From: a virus
Virus record (IMG/VR): IMGVR_UViG_3300020450_000010
Coordinates: 1-64,000 of that record
Reading direction: 5' to 3' (one strand)
DNA: 64,000 bases
Below are positions 6,939-15,430 of the stretch, in pieces. The translations under genes and the position numbers were made by a program. Position 1 is the first letter of the stretch; the number at the start of each line of letters is the position of its first letter. Under the pieces are notes generated by a model. That model was not told the origin of the DNA and searched no databases. It saw nothing but the letters and a program-made list of their open reading frames with translations.

Positions 6939-8203
6939 ATATGAGCAATCCGTCTTTTACCAGAGAATATATTAGCATCAACTACCCAATCCTGATAGTT
7001 ATACTGTTCTTTATACTTGTACAAGTCTTGTTCAATAGTATTCAAACGCATGTTAGGTAACCATTTACTTGGATGTTGATCTTTACAAGGCTCTTGAATA
7101 ATAGCATGTTTGCTATTATAATATTCAAATGTTAGATTGTTGAACAACTGCATATGATTGTCTGGATCATATAGTAATACTCCACTCCAGATTACACAGT
7201 CAACTGCAAAGTCTACAGGAATATTATCATACATATTTCCCACTGCATAACTTATATTATCATTATTTTGCCAAACTTCGTTGGCAAACTCAATTGGCTG
7301 TGGGCTTGTATCAAATCCAAAATAATTGTAATCTTTATATCCCCTTTGATATAATACATCATTGACTGTACCTATTCGACAACCCACATCAACTATGCCT
7401 TTTATATTGTTTTCAATTATTATATCTGCTTGTTTTTCAAATATTGGTTTAGCTTCCTGCGTGTCCAAGTAACTCATGCTTCTCAATTTATAGTCTTGTT
7501 TTAAAGGTACTTCAACTATCTCTTGTGCATTTTTAGGAAGTCTGGGCCATGGTATACCATTTACTCTGTGTACATTTTTTATTTCATATTTCCATTTGGT
7601 ATTCCATTTTTCATAGTCAGATATCCAAGTCAGACTATTGTCTTTTACTTCTTTTTTTGTCTTAGATACATGCGTATCAGAATATTCACTTATGCTATCG
7701 TATATATGTTTTACGTTTTTAAATGCACCAGGAACTACACAATTCCAACTATCATTTACAACAAAACTTTGTACTACATTTGCACCCATTTTGGTTAGTA
7801 GATGTTGAGTCATCTCAAAATGTCTAGCTCCATTAGGAGCTTTTGATGTGGGCGTGAATGTAATTACAAATATAGGCTTGTCAGTTATTGCATAATCTGT
7901 TCCTAGTTTAGCATTGAACTTAGACTTGACTACTAACCAATCCATAGCATTTTTAAATCCTGCACTATAGTGACTGGTTGCTTCACTAATAGCAAAAACC
8001 AATATGTCAGCATCTAACGCACTATTAAATTGTTCAACACTGTCAGGCACATTACCATCGCTTTTGTTTGAATAACAAACAGGCATATCAAAGTCTGTCA
8101 TGTCAAATATACTATCAAACAACTTTTCTTCATTGAGTAATTTCAATCCACGAGTCTGTAGACTGTTTTCTGCGTGACTAAAACTTATTCCTACTATTTT
8201 CAT
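6929..8203 (-). CDS. FMN reductase / SAM methyltransferase fusion
   Basis: 424 aa. Residues 1-205 match the NADPH-dependent FMN reductase (flavodoxin-like) fold and its conserved FKNAMDWLVVK (83-93). They align over their full length with the stand-alone protein at 11808-12452, including the terminal W-x6-W-x3-W-type segment. Residues 245-424 form a class I SAM-dependent methyltransferase with motif I VDVGCRIG (271-278) and a following acidic FGFD. The natural reading is a flavin reductase coupled to a methyltransferase acting on one intermediate. Substrates are unknown. It overlaps the next upstream gene by 4 nt. Confidence 0.8.
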   Translation of the reverse strand: MKIVGISFSHAENSLQTRGLKLLNEEKLFDSIFDMTDFDMPVCYSNKSDGNVPDSVEQFNSALDADILVFAISEATSHYSAGFKNAMDWLVVKSKFNAKLGTDYAITDKPIFVITFTPTSKAPNGARHFEMTQHLLTKMGANVVQSFVVNDSWNCVVPGAFKNVKHIYDSISEYSDTHVSKTKKEVKDNSLTWISDYEKWNTKWKYEIKNVHRVNGIPWPRLPKNAQEIVEVPLKQDYKLRSMSYLDTQEAKPIFEKQADIIIENNIKGIVDVGCRIGTVNDVLYQRGYKDYNYFGFDTSPQPIEFANEVWQNNDNISYAVGNMYDNIPVDFAVDCVIWSGVLLYDPDNHMQLFNNLTFEYYNSKHAIIQEPCKDQHPSKWLPNMRLNTIEQDLYKYKEQYNYQDWVVDANIFSGKRRIAHIWK

Positions 8204-8718
8204 ATCGAGTCTAAATCTGTTCCTTTAATTATGAAAAACATTACAACTAATCTATACTCATCTATAGGTTCTACCATATGCCAATACTCACCATTTTTCA
8301 ACCAAAATCCTTCTCCTGGACCATATGTTATGCTGTCTATTTTATTTGCAGTATTAGGTTCAACTATACTAGTTGTTGCTTTTCCTATTAACGGCAATAA
8401 AAAAGTTGCCTCATATATTTCAGTAGGATCAATATGTGGAGATAGAATTTTACAACTTGGGTACTCTTGTAGTGTACAATAATTAGGACCTTTGTCTCTA
8501 AAGTTTCCGTCGAGTGGAACTATTGTGTTCAGATAATTCCATAAGTTATTAGGACATTCACCGTCCCAATATATTTGATCATTACTAAGTAACCAATCTT
8601 CTTCTGCAGGTTTACTAAGTTGTAGTTTTCTTGCCCATATTAATGCTTGGTCTAAATCGAAGTCTAGTTTGTAACTAGTACCCCATTGTTTTTTAGTTCC
8701 ATAATCTCTTGTAGTCAC
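8200..8718 (-). CDS. 2OG-Fe(II) oxygenase-like (aspartyl-hydroxylase fold)
   Basis: 172 aa. The metal triad is visible as H95-x-D97 and H147, with R156 in position to bind 2-oxoglutarate. The double-stranded beta-helix fold is supported by the strand-rich segment between them. The start is a GTG preceded by GGAG, and it overlaps the previous gene by 26 nt. It is one of five such oxygenase-like genes in a row (8200-11844). Substrate unknown; it could be a free amino acid, a peptide or a glycan intermediate. Confidence 0.7.
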   Translation of the reverse strand: MTTRDYGTKKQWGTSYKLDFDLDQALIWARKLQLSKPAEEDWLLSNDQIYWDGECPNNLWNYLNTIVPLDGNFRDKGPNYCTLQEYPSCKILSPHIDPTEIYEATFLLPLIGKATTSIVEPNTANKIDSITYGPGEGFWLKNGEYWHMVEPIDEYRLVVMFFIIKGTDLDSI

Positions 8719-9493
8719 TTGCTACTCTCCAAAGCAATCTAGGACCCATCACGGGTGTACGTCTATGCAAGCTGGTAAACTGATCCATAAACAACATATC
8801 ACCATACTGGAAAATATGATGTGTTTGATACTTACTTTTGAATATCTTTGGAATAAGTTTTTCAATTATAGGCTCGTGGTCTACTTTCTTTTTACCTTCC
8901 CATGCACCACATATAAAGTGATAGGGAAAGTAAAAGTACTTTAGATCATTGTGAGGATGTACGCCTATTAGATTTCTGATACTGCCTCTGTTTTTGTTCA
9001 TAAACTCCAGTTCAGGATCGTCATCATCTAAGCTGTACATTGTATGGTTTTTAAATTTAATCTTAATTTTAATACTGTTATAATATTCTTGCTCATCTTC
9101 ACTCATGTCATAATAAGGTTGGCTAGTGTTGCATATACTAAGAGTAGTATTAGGATCACCTTTAACACAATACAAACCAATTAGTATTTTATCAATAAGA
9201 TGTCTACTGTTTCCATTGCTATGCCAGCCCAATTCGCCATCGCCAAACATACCAATTTTGTTTCCTTCTGCATCTCTTTCACCACTTACTTTGAATATTT
9301 CTGGATGATCTGGATCATTCATAAACAATCCTGGAGCTTCACATTCGCCAATGCGTTTGAATATACTAGTAAGTTGTGCTTCTGTGTATTCTTGTTCAGT
9401 GAATATTGCAAGTCCGTCATGTTGAACTTGCTTCATAACATCTCTTAGTTCGTCGTCTGTGTAATCATAAAGTTGTGAGGTCATCTGTACCAT
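8693..9493 (-). CDS. TauD/TfdA-family oxygenase with H-S-N motif
   Basis: 266 aa. The fold is recognisable from FGDGELGWHSN (83-93), the distal His in MDQFTSLHRR (H243) and the 2OG-binding Arg near 252-256. The usual H-x-D metal ligand reads H91-S92-N93; the same replacement is found in the paralogue at 10085-11008. TauD proteins use Fe(II) and 2-oxoglutarate to hydroxylate small substrates. Asn in place of Asp may alter chemistry or simply mark this subfamily. It overlaps both neighbours by more than 20 nt. Two ATGs (codons 1 and 4) are possible starts. Confidence 0.8.
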   Translation of the reverse strand: MVQMTSQLYDYTDDELRDVMKQVQHDGLAIFTEQEYTEAQLTSIFKRIGECEAPGLFMNDPDHPEIFKVSGERDAEGNKIGMFGDGELGWHSNGNSRHLIDKILIGLYCVKGDPNTTLSICNTSQPYYDMSEDEQEYYNSIKIKIKFKNHTMYSLDDDDPELEFMNKNRGSIRNLIGVHPHNDLKYFYFPYHFICGAWEGKKKVDHEPIIEKLIPKIFKSKYQTHHIFQYGDMLFMDQFTSLHRRTPVMGPRLLWRVASDYKRLWN

Positions 9494-10076
9494 CCAAACT
9501 AAACATCAAAGCTATTCTTGGTTGGTTACTCATATTAACCACTGCATGTGGATAACCAATGTTAAGAAAGTTTGCTGTTCCATCTTCTAAATTATATGCT
9601 TCTAGCTTTCCGTCTCTTTTAAATAAATTAATTACATTTTTTCCACCATAGACTGGACATATACATCTGACTGCATAGCTTACATCATAGTCTACGTGAA
9701 AAGGAATAGTTTTTCCTGGAGCAAGTTTTGTTATTCGTACTCTGCTGGCAGGCGCTTTTAATTGTGTTACAATTTCTTCAAAGTAACTGTCTGTATAATG
9801 TTCAGTTGGAACATTGTACAAGTGTTCTTCTCTGCGTCTAAGTCGTTTTTTAATACTAGGCTCATATGGAAGTATTTCACTTGGTTTAGTTAGATTAATT
9901 TGTTCAAAATTATCATACACATCTGCTACTAACTCCATGTGATTATCACATAGCATTGGGTTTGCTGTTTTTACATCTACAAATTTTTCTGCTAGTGTAT
10001 CTGTTGCTTCTCTTAATCTTACGAGATCAATGTCAAGATTTAGATTGGCTATTGTTGGTAAATCTTGTTTTTTCAT
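9465..10076 (-). CDS. Aspartyl/asparaginyl hydroxylase-like 2OG oxygenase
   Basis: 203 aa. H127-x-D129 (FHVDYDVSYAVRC), distal H177 (YPHAVVN) and R187 give a complete Fe(II)/2-oxoglutarate site in the order expected for the aspartyl beta-hydroxylase family. The first 100 residues are helical and charged. A strong GGAGG precedes the ATG by 4 nt. It may hydroxylate a protein side chain or an intermediate of the local pathway; the substrate is not visible from sequence. Confidence 0.8.
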   Translation of the reverse strand: MKKQDLPTIANLNLDIDLVRLREATDTLAEKFVDVKTANPMLCDNHMELVADVYDNFEQINLTKPSEILPYEPSIKKRLRRREEHLYNVPTEHYTDSYFEEIVTQLKAPASRVRITKLAPGKTIPFHVDYDVSYAVRCICPVYGGKNVINLFKRDGKLEAYNLEDGTANFLNIGYPHAVVNMSNQPRIALMFSLDGTDDLTTL

Positions 10077-10084
10077 TTTTCCTC

Positions 10085-11008
10085 CTACAAAACGTAATTA
10101 TAATGATTACGGACTTCAGCTTTATACCAATTAGCTGTTCTCAGTAATTCCCTGGGTTTATCCTTTAAGACATCGGGTCTTCTGTGAATTGTTGTTGTTT
10201 GATCCATCAACATAATATCTCCAGGTTTCCATGGATGCTTGTACGTGTACTTATCTGAACAAATCCAAGCGTTCCATATCTCATCATATATCTCTTTGCT
10301 ATTGTCTAATATTTTTCCATCTTGTATAAAACTTGTAATTTCATAAGGTTGGAAAAATAATCCTTCAGTGCCAAGTGGATGGTCAGGCACAAGCCTATGT
10401 TTATCAACTACACCTCTCCATTCGTTAAACTTGGACTTAACATCTTCTTCAATATTTGTACAGAGTTGAACTTTGCTTTTGTCTCTATTTTGCTTTATTC
10501 CTTTCATTACAGTGTCCGTATACTTAATATCCCAGTCAGGTTTCCATGGCTGATTCAAAGGTGTTGTATCAGTAGCATGCCAAAGTGTACTGTGTAATGT
10601 TTTATAAAAATTTTGTGTGTCTTTGCTTAGTGTATGCCAATAAGGAATACTAGTACATATCCATGTTTCCGTATGGTATGTTATAGTTTTTCCATATATT
10701 CCAACTATTTCTTGTGCGTCACAATGCGGAACAAGATTGCTGTGCCAGTCTAGTTCATCATCACCAAATAGTCCTTTGCTTCCATCTTCTGCCAGTGCTT
10801 CTGTTGATACACGCCAAAAATATTCACTATGTTCTTTGTCTGTACACCAGATGTCTGGGCTTACATGATAGCCAAACTCTAATGCCCATTGTGCATATTC
10901 TTCTGGTGAAGCACCACTGTTAAGTATCATTAAATATCCATGTTCGGCACACCAACGGCTGGCTTGAATAGGATCAATTGCTTCTAGTTTTTTATCTTTT
11001 ATAATCAC
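10085..11008 (-). CDS. TauD/TfdA-family oxygenase with H-S-N motif
   Basis: 307 aa and a paralogue of the gene at 8693. The conserved segment FGDDELDWHSN puts H89-S90-N91 where H-x-D is expected. The distal His is H275 in MDQTTTIHRRPDV, followed by the 2OG-binding Arg near 290. Trp-rich loops between strands suggest a specific substrate pocket. It probably starts at a GTG that overlaps the upstream stop codon (GTGA). Reaction: Fe(II)/2OG-dependent hydroxylation or related oxidation; substrate unknown. Confidence 0.8.
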   Translation of the reverse strand: MIIKDKKLEAIDPIQASRWCAEHGYLMILNSGASPEEYAQWALEFGYHVSPDIWCTDKEHSEYFWRVSTEALAEDGSKGLFGDDELDWHSNLVPHCDAQEIVGIYGKTITYHTETWICTSIPYWHTLSKDTQNFYKTLHSTLWHATDTTPLNQPWKPDWDIKYTDTVMKGIKQNRDKSKVQLCTNIEEDVKSKFNEWRGVVDKHRLVPDHPLGTEGLFFQPYEITSFIQDGKILDNSKEIYDEIWNAWICSDKYTYKHPWKPGDIMLMDQTTTIHRRPDVLKDKPRELLRTANWYKAEVRNHYNYVL

Positions 11009-11844
11009 TTGAAATGGTCCTCGGTAATAATATAGTCCTTGTATTTTTCAATACTTCTGTCTAATAGTTCATGCCACTTTTGTATATTTAACGTTCCCAT
11101 TGGCATTAATTGTATTCTCTGGCTAGGATGATAACCAGCATCTGCTCCATGTTCATGCACATTTCCGTCATACGCCATTGTGTTTGTTTCTGGTGGCAAT
11201 TGAGGATATATTCGTGTTTGTGCATGATCTTTGGTAAAATACAAATGCTCCTTGCGCCAATCTGTAACTCGGCTCCAACGCACTCTTAGTTGGCTAGGTT
11301 CTTGTGGCACTAATTTTTTACGAGCTCCTTCATATTCATCATAATGCGGACCAACTCCGTGATCATCTCTTCCTACAAACGCAAGCCAACGTATATTATC
11401 ATATGGCAGTGCTTCAACAAAGTCTACTATCTGAGGGAATTCATCACGCATAAAGTCAAACCATTCTCCTTTGACATCAGCGTAGTATTCACCATTTTTA
11501 AAACACATCAATGCTCTATAGTCGTGGTCATTAAAAGTGCTGTGTCTACTGCTGTTCATGTCTTCTGGTTTTTTATCAAACCAAGGTTGTGCTAAACCTT
11601 CATTTTTCTTTTGTACAATATCCTGCCAAACATTCCAGAATTTATCAAGATCTAAATCTACGTAGGGTAAATCTAAAGGTGTCCAAACTACCCCTTTATA
11701 ACCTGTGTACTCAGAGTTATAATTTACTTTATGATGCTCAGGATGACTTGGATCCTGCCTAGCAACATATTTGCTAACGTCACTTCCTGGAAGTCTTTGT
11801 TCGCTGTTTAAGACTTTTCTATAATTGTCCATTTCTCGTCCCAT
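11005..11844 (-). CDS. 2OG-Fe(II) oxygenase-like protein
   Basis: 279 aa. A candidate metal site is H167-x-D169 in GVGPHYDEY, with a distal His among H230/H232/H239 and R243 (SQRIQLM) for 2-oxoglutarate. The family resembles phage and bacterial aspartyl-hydroxylase-like proteins but is not certain. The start is doubtful: the ATG at 11844 overlaps the FMN-reductase gene by 37 nt, and a second ATG lies four codons later. It is part of the five-gene oxygenase run. Confidence 0.7.
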   Translation of the reverse strand: MGREMDNYRKVLNSEQRLPGSDVSKYVARQDPSHPEHHKVNYNSEYTGYKGVVWTPLDLPYVDLDLDKFWNVWQDIVQKKNEGLAQPWFDKKPEDMNSSRHSTFNDHDYRALMCFKNGEYYADVKGEWFDFMRDEFPQIVDFVEALPYDNIRWLAFVGRDDHGVGPHYDEYEGARKKLVPQEPSQLRVRWSRVTDWRKEHLYFTKDHAQTRIYPQLPPETNTMAYDGNVHEHGADAGYHPSQRIQLMPMGTLNIQKWHELLDRSIEKYKDYIITEDHFK

Positions 11845-12452
11845 TCTTCATATAAATGCAACCATTCACACATAGTTCTTACGTCTGTGTGTTCTGTAAT
11901 CATATTTTTCTTTTCATAAGGTTGCGATAAATCATTGTAAATTGTTTCAGATTCTGTTTTGACATACTCAAAATTGTCGGGCACACACTTGTCCCACCCA
12001 CGATTGAAAGCAATATGTCCTCTATAATCTGTGTTAAATTGTTTTAATAAATCCCGCATCATATCACTATGTCTAGCACCATTTGTATAACTTGGAGAAA
12101 ATGTAATACTATACATAGGCTTATGACTAATGCTATAGGGAATATCTAATCTTTTGTCAAAGTTAGTTTTTACAACTAACCAATCCATTGCGTTCTTGAA
12201 TGTGCCGCAATATCCGCCCATCATTTCACTTACTGCAAAAACATATGCATCAGCATCTATAAGTGCTTTATCAAATTTAATCACGCTTTCCGGCACACTG
12301 CCGTCAGCTACATTAGAATTTAAAACAGGAATATCAAAATCTATCAAATTAACATATTTGTGAAATCCTATAAATTTATCCATTAACTGCAATCCACGAG
12401 CTTGCATACTTTTAGGACTATTGCTGAAATTTACTGCTACTATTTTATTCAC
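11808..12452 (-). CDS. NADPH-dependent FMN reductase-like protein
   Basis: 214 aa with a flavodoxin-like fold. The N-terminal strand and loop (VAVNFSNSPKSMQARG) and FKNAMDWLVVK are family hallmarks. It is the stand-alone version of the N-terminal half of the fusion at 6929-8203. It could supply reduced flavin to a partner or deliver electrons to Fe-S enzymes, of which this window has twelve; this is inference. The start is a GTG that overlaps the upstream gene by 8 nt. Confidence 0.8.
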   Translation of the reverse strand: MNKIVAVNFSNSPKSMQARGLQLMDKFIGFHKYVNLIDFDIPVLNSNVADGSVPESVIKFDKALIDADAYVFAVSEMMGGYCGTFKNAMDWLVVKTNFDKRLDIPYSISHKPMYSITFSPSYTNGARHSDMMRDLLKQFNTDYRGHIAFNRGWDKCVPDNFEYVKTESETIYNDLSQPYEKKNMITEHTDVRTMCEWLHLYEEWDEKWTIIEKS

Positions 12453-13281
12453 CGATTTCTCTATTCATTAAGTAAGATAAGTCAAGTCTAGCAACGTCTT
12501 TTACTCTGCGTCTTACTTTATATTCTTCGCTGTTACTATTGGCAATAAAGAAACAATCACTTGGTGTTAACGAATATTCTTTGCAAATTTGATATTGTTT
12601 TTCTTTATACATATTGTATATATCATCTATTTTAAAGTTTGCCATTACAGCAAGACATATCTCTACACTTGTATAATTCCAAGCTTCAACACGTTTCATA
12701 ATACTAAGGCTTTTGTGTGGCTGTTTTGTAAAAACTAAACCACTGCGTTGTCCTATCAATCCCCAGCCTTTGCTAAAACTAAACCATACTTGTTCAGTGT
12801 TTACAGGCGGAACGATTGTTCGTATAGCAGTTGAACCTACATATGCACAATCCAGTATAACATCATTTTGAATTTTGTCAATATCAATTATGTTGCCGGT
12901 AGCACATGCAGGATTGCTAATGTAAAGCAAAGTATCAGGTTGTATTACTTCTACACTGGATCCATTGCCTCCTATCATTTTAGCATACTCATAGTCGCCT
13001 TTTAAGTATTGCCAAGGTCTTGTTTCAGTTGCTATCCATTGGTTGAGTGCATCAGTTACTCCGTTAACAAAGTAGCAGTGTGTAAACTCTGTAAGGTCAA
13101 TTATATCTTTAACCCATTCTCTATATTGCTGTTCTAATAGATCCAAACGTTTTTTTGCAATTCCGTTTCCTCTTGTATAATTTACTGGAGTAATTGTTTT
13201 TAACAAACTTTGTACTTCGGGTATTTGCGGTGCTTGTACCCAAGGATTCTTTTTCATAATACTTTTATAAAGTTTATTCAT
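12445..13281 (-). CDS. Short PLP-dependent aminotransferase-like protein
   Basis: 278 aa. The large-domain PLP site is complete: phosphate-binding NGVTDA (73-78), aromatic ring stacker in the Tyr/Trp segment near 90-100, N123 (ISNPACATGN), D144 for the pyridine nitrogen (ILDCAY), and the Schiff-base lysine K171 in FSFSKGWG. It is about 100 residues shorter than typical fold-type I enzymes, mostly at the ends, so the small domain is reduced. It likely acts on an amino or keto intermediate of the local pathway. Confidence 0.75.
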   Translation of the reverse strand: MNKLYKSIMKKNPWVQAPQIPEVQSLLKTITPVNYTRGNGIAKKRLDLLEQQYREWVKDIIDLTEFTHCYFVNGVTDALNQWIATETRPWQYLKGDYEYAKMIGGNGSSVEVIQPDTLLYISNPACATGNIIDIDKIQNDVILDCAYVGSTAIRTIVPPVNTEQVWFSFSKGWGLIGQRSGLVFTKQPHKSLSIMKRVEAWNYTSVEICLAVMANFKIDDIYNMYKEKQYQICKEYSLTPSDCFFIANSNSEEYKVRRRVKDVARLDLSYLMNREIGE

Positions 13282-13969
13282 CTACACCTACTGTAAAAAT
13301 ACTAATACCAATTTTTCTTTCAATGCCTTTACTTTTAAAATCACTGCTACAGTGTAATGCTAAACTATCAAAACACAATGCGTCTCCAACACGCCATGGC
13401 AATGCTTTATTAATACTAAGTCCGTTAAGCCAATTTTCTCTGAGATGTGTCAGATATGTGTCTTTAAAATTACTATCAATTGTAGAATGTAGTTTAATAT
13501 TTTCTACATTATTGTAAGTTGATAAAAATGTATTGTAGTGAATATTCCAATCGCTGGTATCTTCCCCATTAACAAATTTTGCAGGTCCTCCATAGTAATA
13601 CTGATCAAAAATTACAAGTTTAACATCATCACTATTACCATAAATTTTTAAAGGAATAGTAAATGCTTTGTAACAATTTGGATATTCAAACTCATCATCA
13701 TTGTGCAGTATATGAGGATCAGTTACATCAAAGTAATGCATATATCTTATTTTGCAAGGATCGATTGTACTTTGTAATTTACTAAGCAATGGATAAAAGA
13801 TATAATCCATTGGGTTTACTTTAAGCACACGCGGGCCAGTGCTTTTTTGCAATACGTCATGTTGATTTGCAAAATAATAATCTAACAATCCATCTATTGG
13901 AATATTTGTTATACTAAAAGGATCACCTTGTCCTTGTTTAATTTTGTCTATTTGTTGTTGTGTACGCAT
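13274..13969 (-). CDS. 2OG-Fe(II) oxygenase-like protein
   Basis: 231 aa from the ATG at 13969, which overlaps the preceding stop codon as TAATG; a longer reading from 14014 would overlap that gene by 46 nt and is rejected. H89-N90-D91 (ILHNDDEF), distal H206 (LALHCSSD) and R218 form a plausible Fe(II)/2-oxoglutarate site like that of phytanoyl-CoA or aspartyl hydroxylase families. An 8-nt overlap couples it to the aminotransferase gene. Confidence 0.7.
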   Translation of the reverse strand: MRTQQQIDKIKQGQGDPFSITNIPIDGLLDYYFANQHDVLQKSTGPRVLKVNPMDYIFYPLLSKLQSTIDPCKIRYMHYFDVTDPHILHNDDEFEYPNCYKAFTIPLKIYGNSDDVKLVIFDQYYYGGPAKFVNGEDTSDWNIHYNTFLSTYNNVENIKLHSTIDSNFKDTYLTHLRENWLNGLSINKALPWRVGDALCFDSLALHCSSDFKSKGIERKIGISIFTVGVDE

Positions 13970-14718
13970 TAGTAAAACTTTAAACAGCTCATAAGTCGCA
14001 TGACATTTTCCCAAGTCTTAGGAACATTAAGTATTAAATGTAAACTATCGTCACACCAACTGTGAGTTCTATGTACTTGTCTTGTGTCAACGTAATATGT
14101 TTGATTGGCTACAACTGTTCTTCGTTTCTCTCCTAGCCACCATTCGTAACTGTGCATGTCACTGCTGTTACCTAAAAATGTTATAATTCTAAAACAATCC
14201 CTTGCAAGATAAGGGCTATCTCTGTGTGGAGGGAACCAGCCTCCGGCGTTTGCTCTGATAATCATTGTGCGTCCTAGCTCTCCCCAATAATCTAGTAGCG
14301 GGTGTATACTGGTTAAGTCTCGATATGCTTGAGTTGGATATTTAAAGTCTTTTTCATATAGCATACGACCTGCACGTTTAATTGCTTCTGGTCTACTCAA
14401 ACTGTCTGTTGGTTTATCACCTTCTAAGCCTACTAGTAGTAATCCTTCTCTGTCATTGCTAATACCTTCTCGTCTGAGATAAGGTACAAATTTTTGTTGT
14501 TTAATTTGCATTGAAAACAATCCAGTATCGAATGGCATATGTAATGCTTCAAAGTCTCCAAGTGCTTGCAGTTGCAGTTCACATTTAATATCTTCTGCTG
14601 TGGGTTCTAAACTTTCTGGATTTTCTTTCCAATAGCTGTAGTAATCACTTTGACTTCTATTTGCTTTGGGTGTCAAGTTTAATGTGTTGCCGTCTTTGTC
14701 AGTTTTCTTTAGGTCCAT
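13969..14718 (-). CDS. 2OG-Fe(II) oxygenase-like protein (aspartyl-hydroxylase type)
   Basis: 249 aa. H165-x-D167 sits in FPPHRDSPY after a Gly-rich strand, and the distal His is H216 or H219 in the segment RQVHRTHSW, in line with aspartyl/asparaginyl hydroxylase-like proteins. The N-terminal 70 residues are polar. It follows the nitroreductase by 4 nt and is coupled to the next oxygenase by TAATG. The pairing of two oxygenases with an aminotransferase and a nitroreductase suggests sequential oxidation of one intermediate (inference). Confidence 0.75.
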   Translation of the reverse strand: MDLKKTDKDGNTLNLTPKANRSQSDYYSYWKENPESLEPTAEDIKCELQLQALGDFEALHMPFDTGLFSMQIKQQKFVPYLRREGISNDREGLLLVGLEGDKPTDSLSRPEAIKRAGRMLYEKDFKYPTQAYRDLTSIHPLLDYWGELGRTMIIRANAGGWFPPHRDSPYLARDCFRIITFLGNSSDMHSYEWWLGEKRRTVVANQTYYVDTRQVHRTHSWCDDSLHLILNVPKTWENVMRLMSCLKFY

Positions 14719-14722
14719 TTTT

Positions 14723-15430
14723 TTATCCTTTAATAATATCTGTATACAGCGGGCGAGGGTAAGTATCTAATACATTATCCGGAGCAAAAGGAATTGGTTT
14801 AACTTTATCTATTCTGGGATCAAAATAATCATGTCTTACACTGGTATCTTTTCCGTAACCAATTCCCATAATAAATCTAAAATCTAGTGCTCTACTATCT
14901 TCTGCTAGTTTAAAGATTTCAGTTGCTCTTTGATAGTTGTTACATATGTTTTGACACATGCCGCTTTGAATTCCTCTATTAGCTAGTGCTAACATTATAT
15001 ATGCTACAAAAATTCCTATTTCTAAATTTTCACTTTGTGTCTGATCACCATGTGGATCATTTGTTCTCTGATTACCTAACCCATGTCCATCAAATGTTCC
15101 TCTATAACTATTCTTTTCATATCTTATTTCAGTATCAGCACAGTATCTTGCATTGAATCCTAATAGCCATGGAGCAAGTACTTGTGGATTGCCTGGGTCT
15201 ACTTCAGCTTCTAAGTCTTGATTTCTGTGACAGATAGTCATTATTTCTTTGCGTATGTTGACATCGTCGTTTCTTAACAATCTAACTTGATACGGAAATT
15301 GTAAATTTTTACTAGGAACATGTTGATAAACTTCCTTTAATACTTCATCAATTATTGATCTGTCGGGTATCCTATCTTCATCCCATGCAAAAGTAGTATG
15401 TCTCGATTGAATTATTTGTAACCATTCCAT
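14723..15430 (-). CDS. Nitroreductase-family FMN oxidoreductase
   Basis: 235 aa. The N-terminus SRHTTFAWDEDRIPD follows the nitroreductase pattern (R/S-R-x-S-x-R-x-F then an acidic turn). A central helix rich in small residues (GIFVAYIMLALANRGIQSG) matches the dimer and FMN-binding helix, and a GIGYG near residue 205 matches the usual G-x-G-Y turn. Family members reduce nitro groups, flavins or C=C bonds, or oxidise ring systems in biosynthetic pathways. It starts exactly at the end of the radical SAM gene, sharing one base. Confidence 0.75.
   Translation of the reverse strand: MEWLQIIQSRHTTFAWDEDRIPDRSIIDEVLKEVYQHVPSKNLQFPYQVRLLRNDDVNIRKEIMTICHRNQDLEAEVDPGNPQVLAPWLLGFNARYCADTEIRYEKNSYRGTFDGHGLGNQRTNDPHGDQTQSENLEIGIFVAYIMLALANRGIQSGMCQNICNNYQRATEIFKLAEDSRALDFRFIMGIGYGKDTSVRHDYFDPRIDKVKPIPFAPDNVLDTYPRPLYTDIIKG

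Noticed and set aside
8174-8482. 102-aa rightward open frame
   Set aside because: Antisense to the oxygenase-like gene at 8200, which has a complete metal site and GGAG before its GTG.
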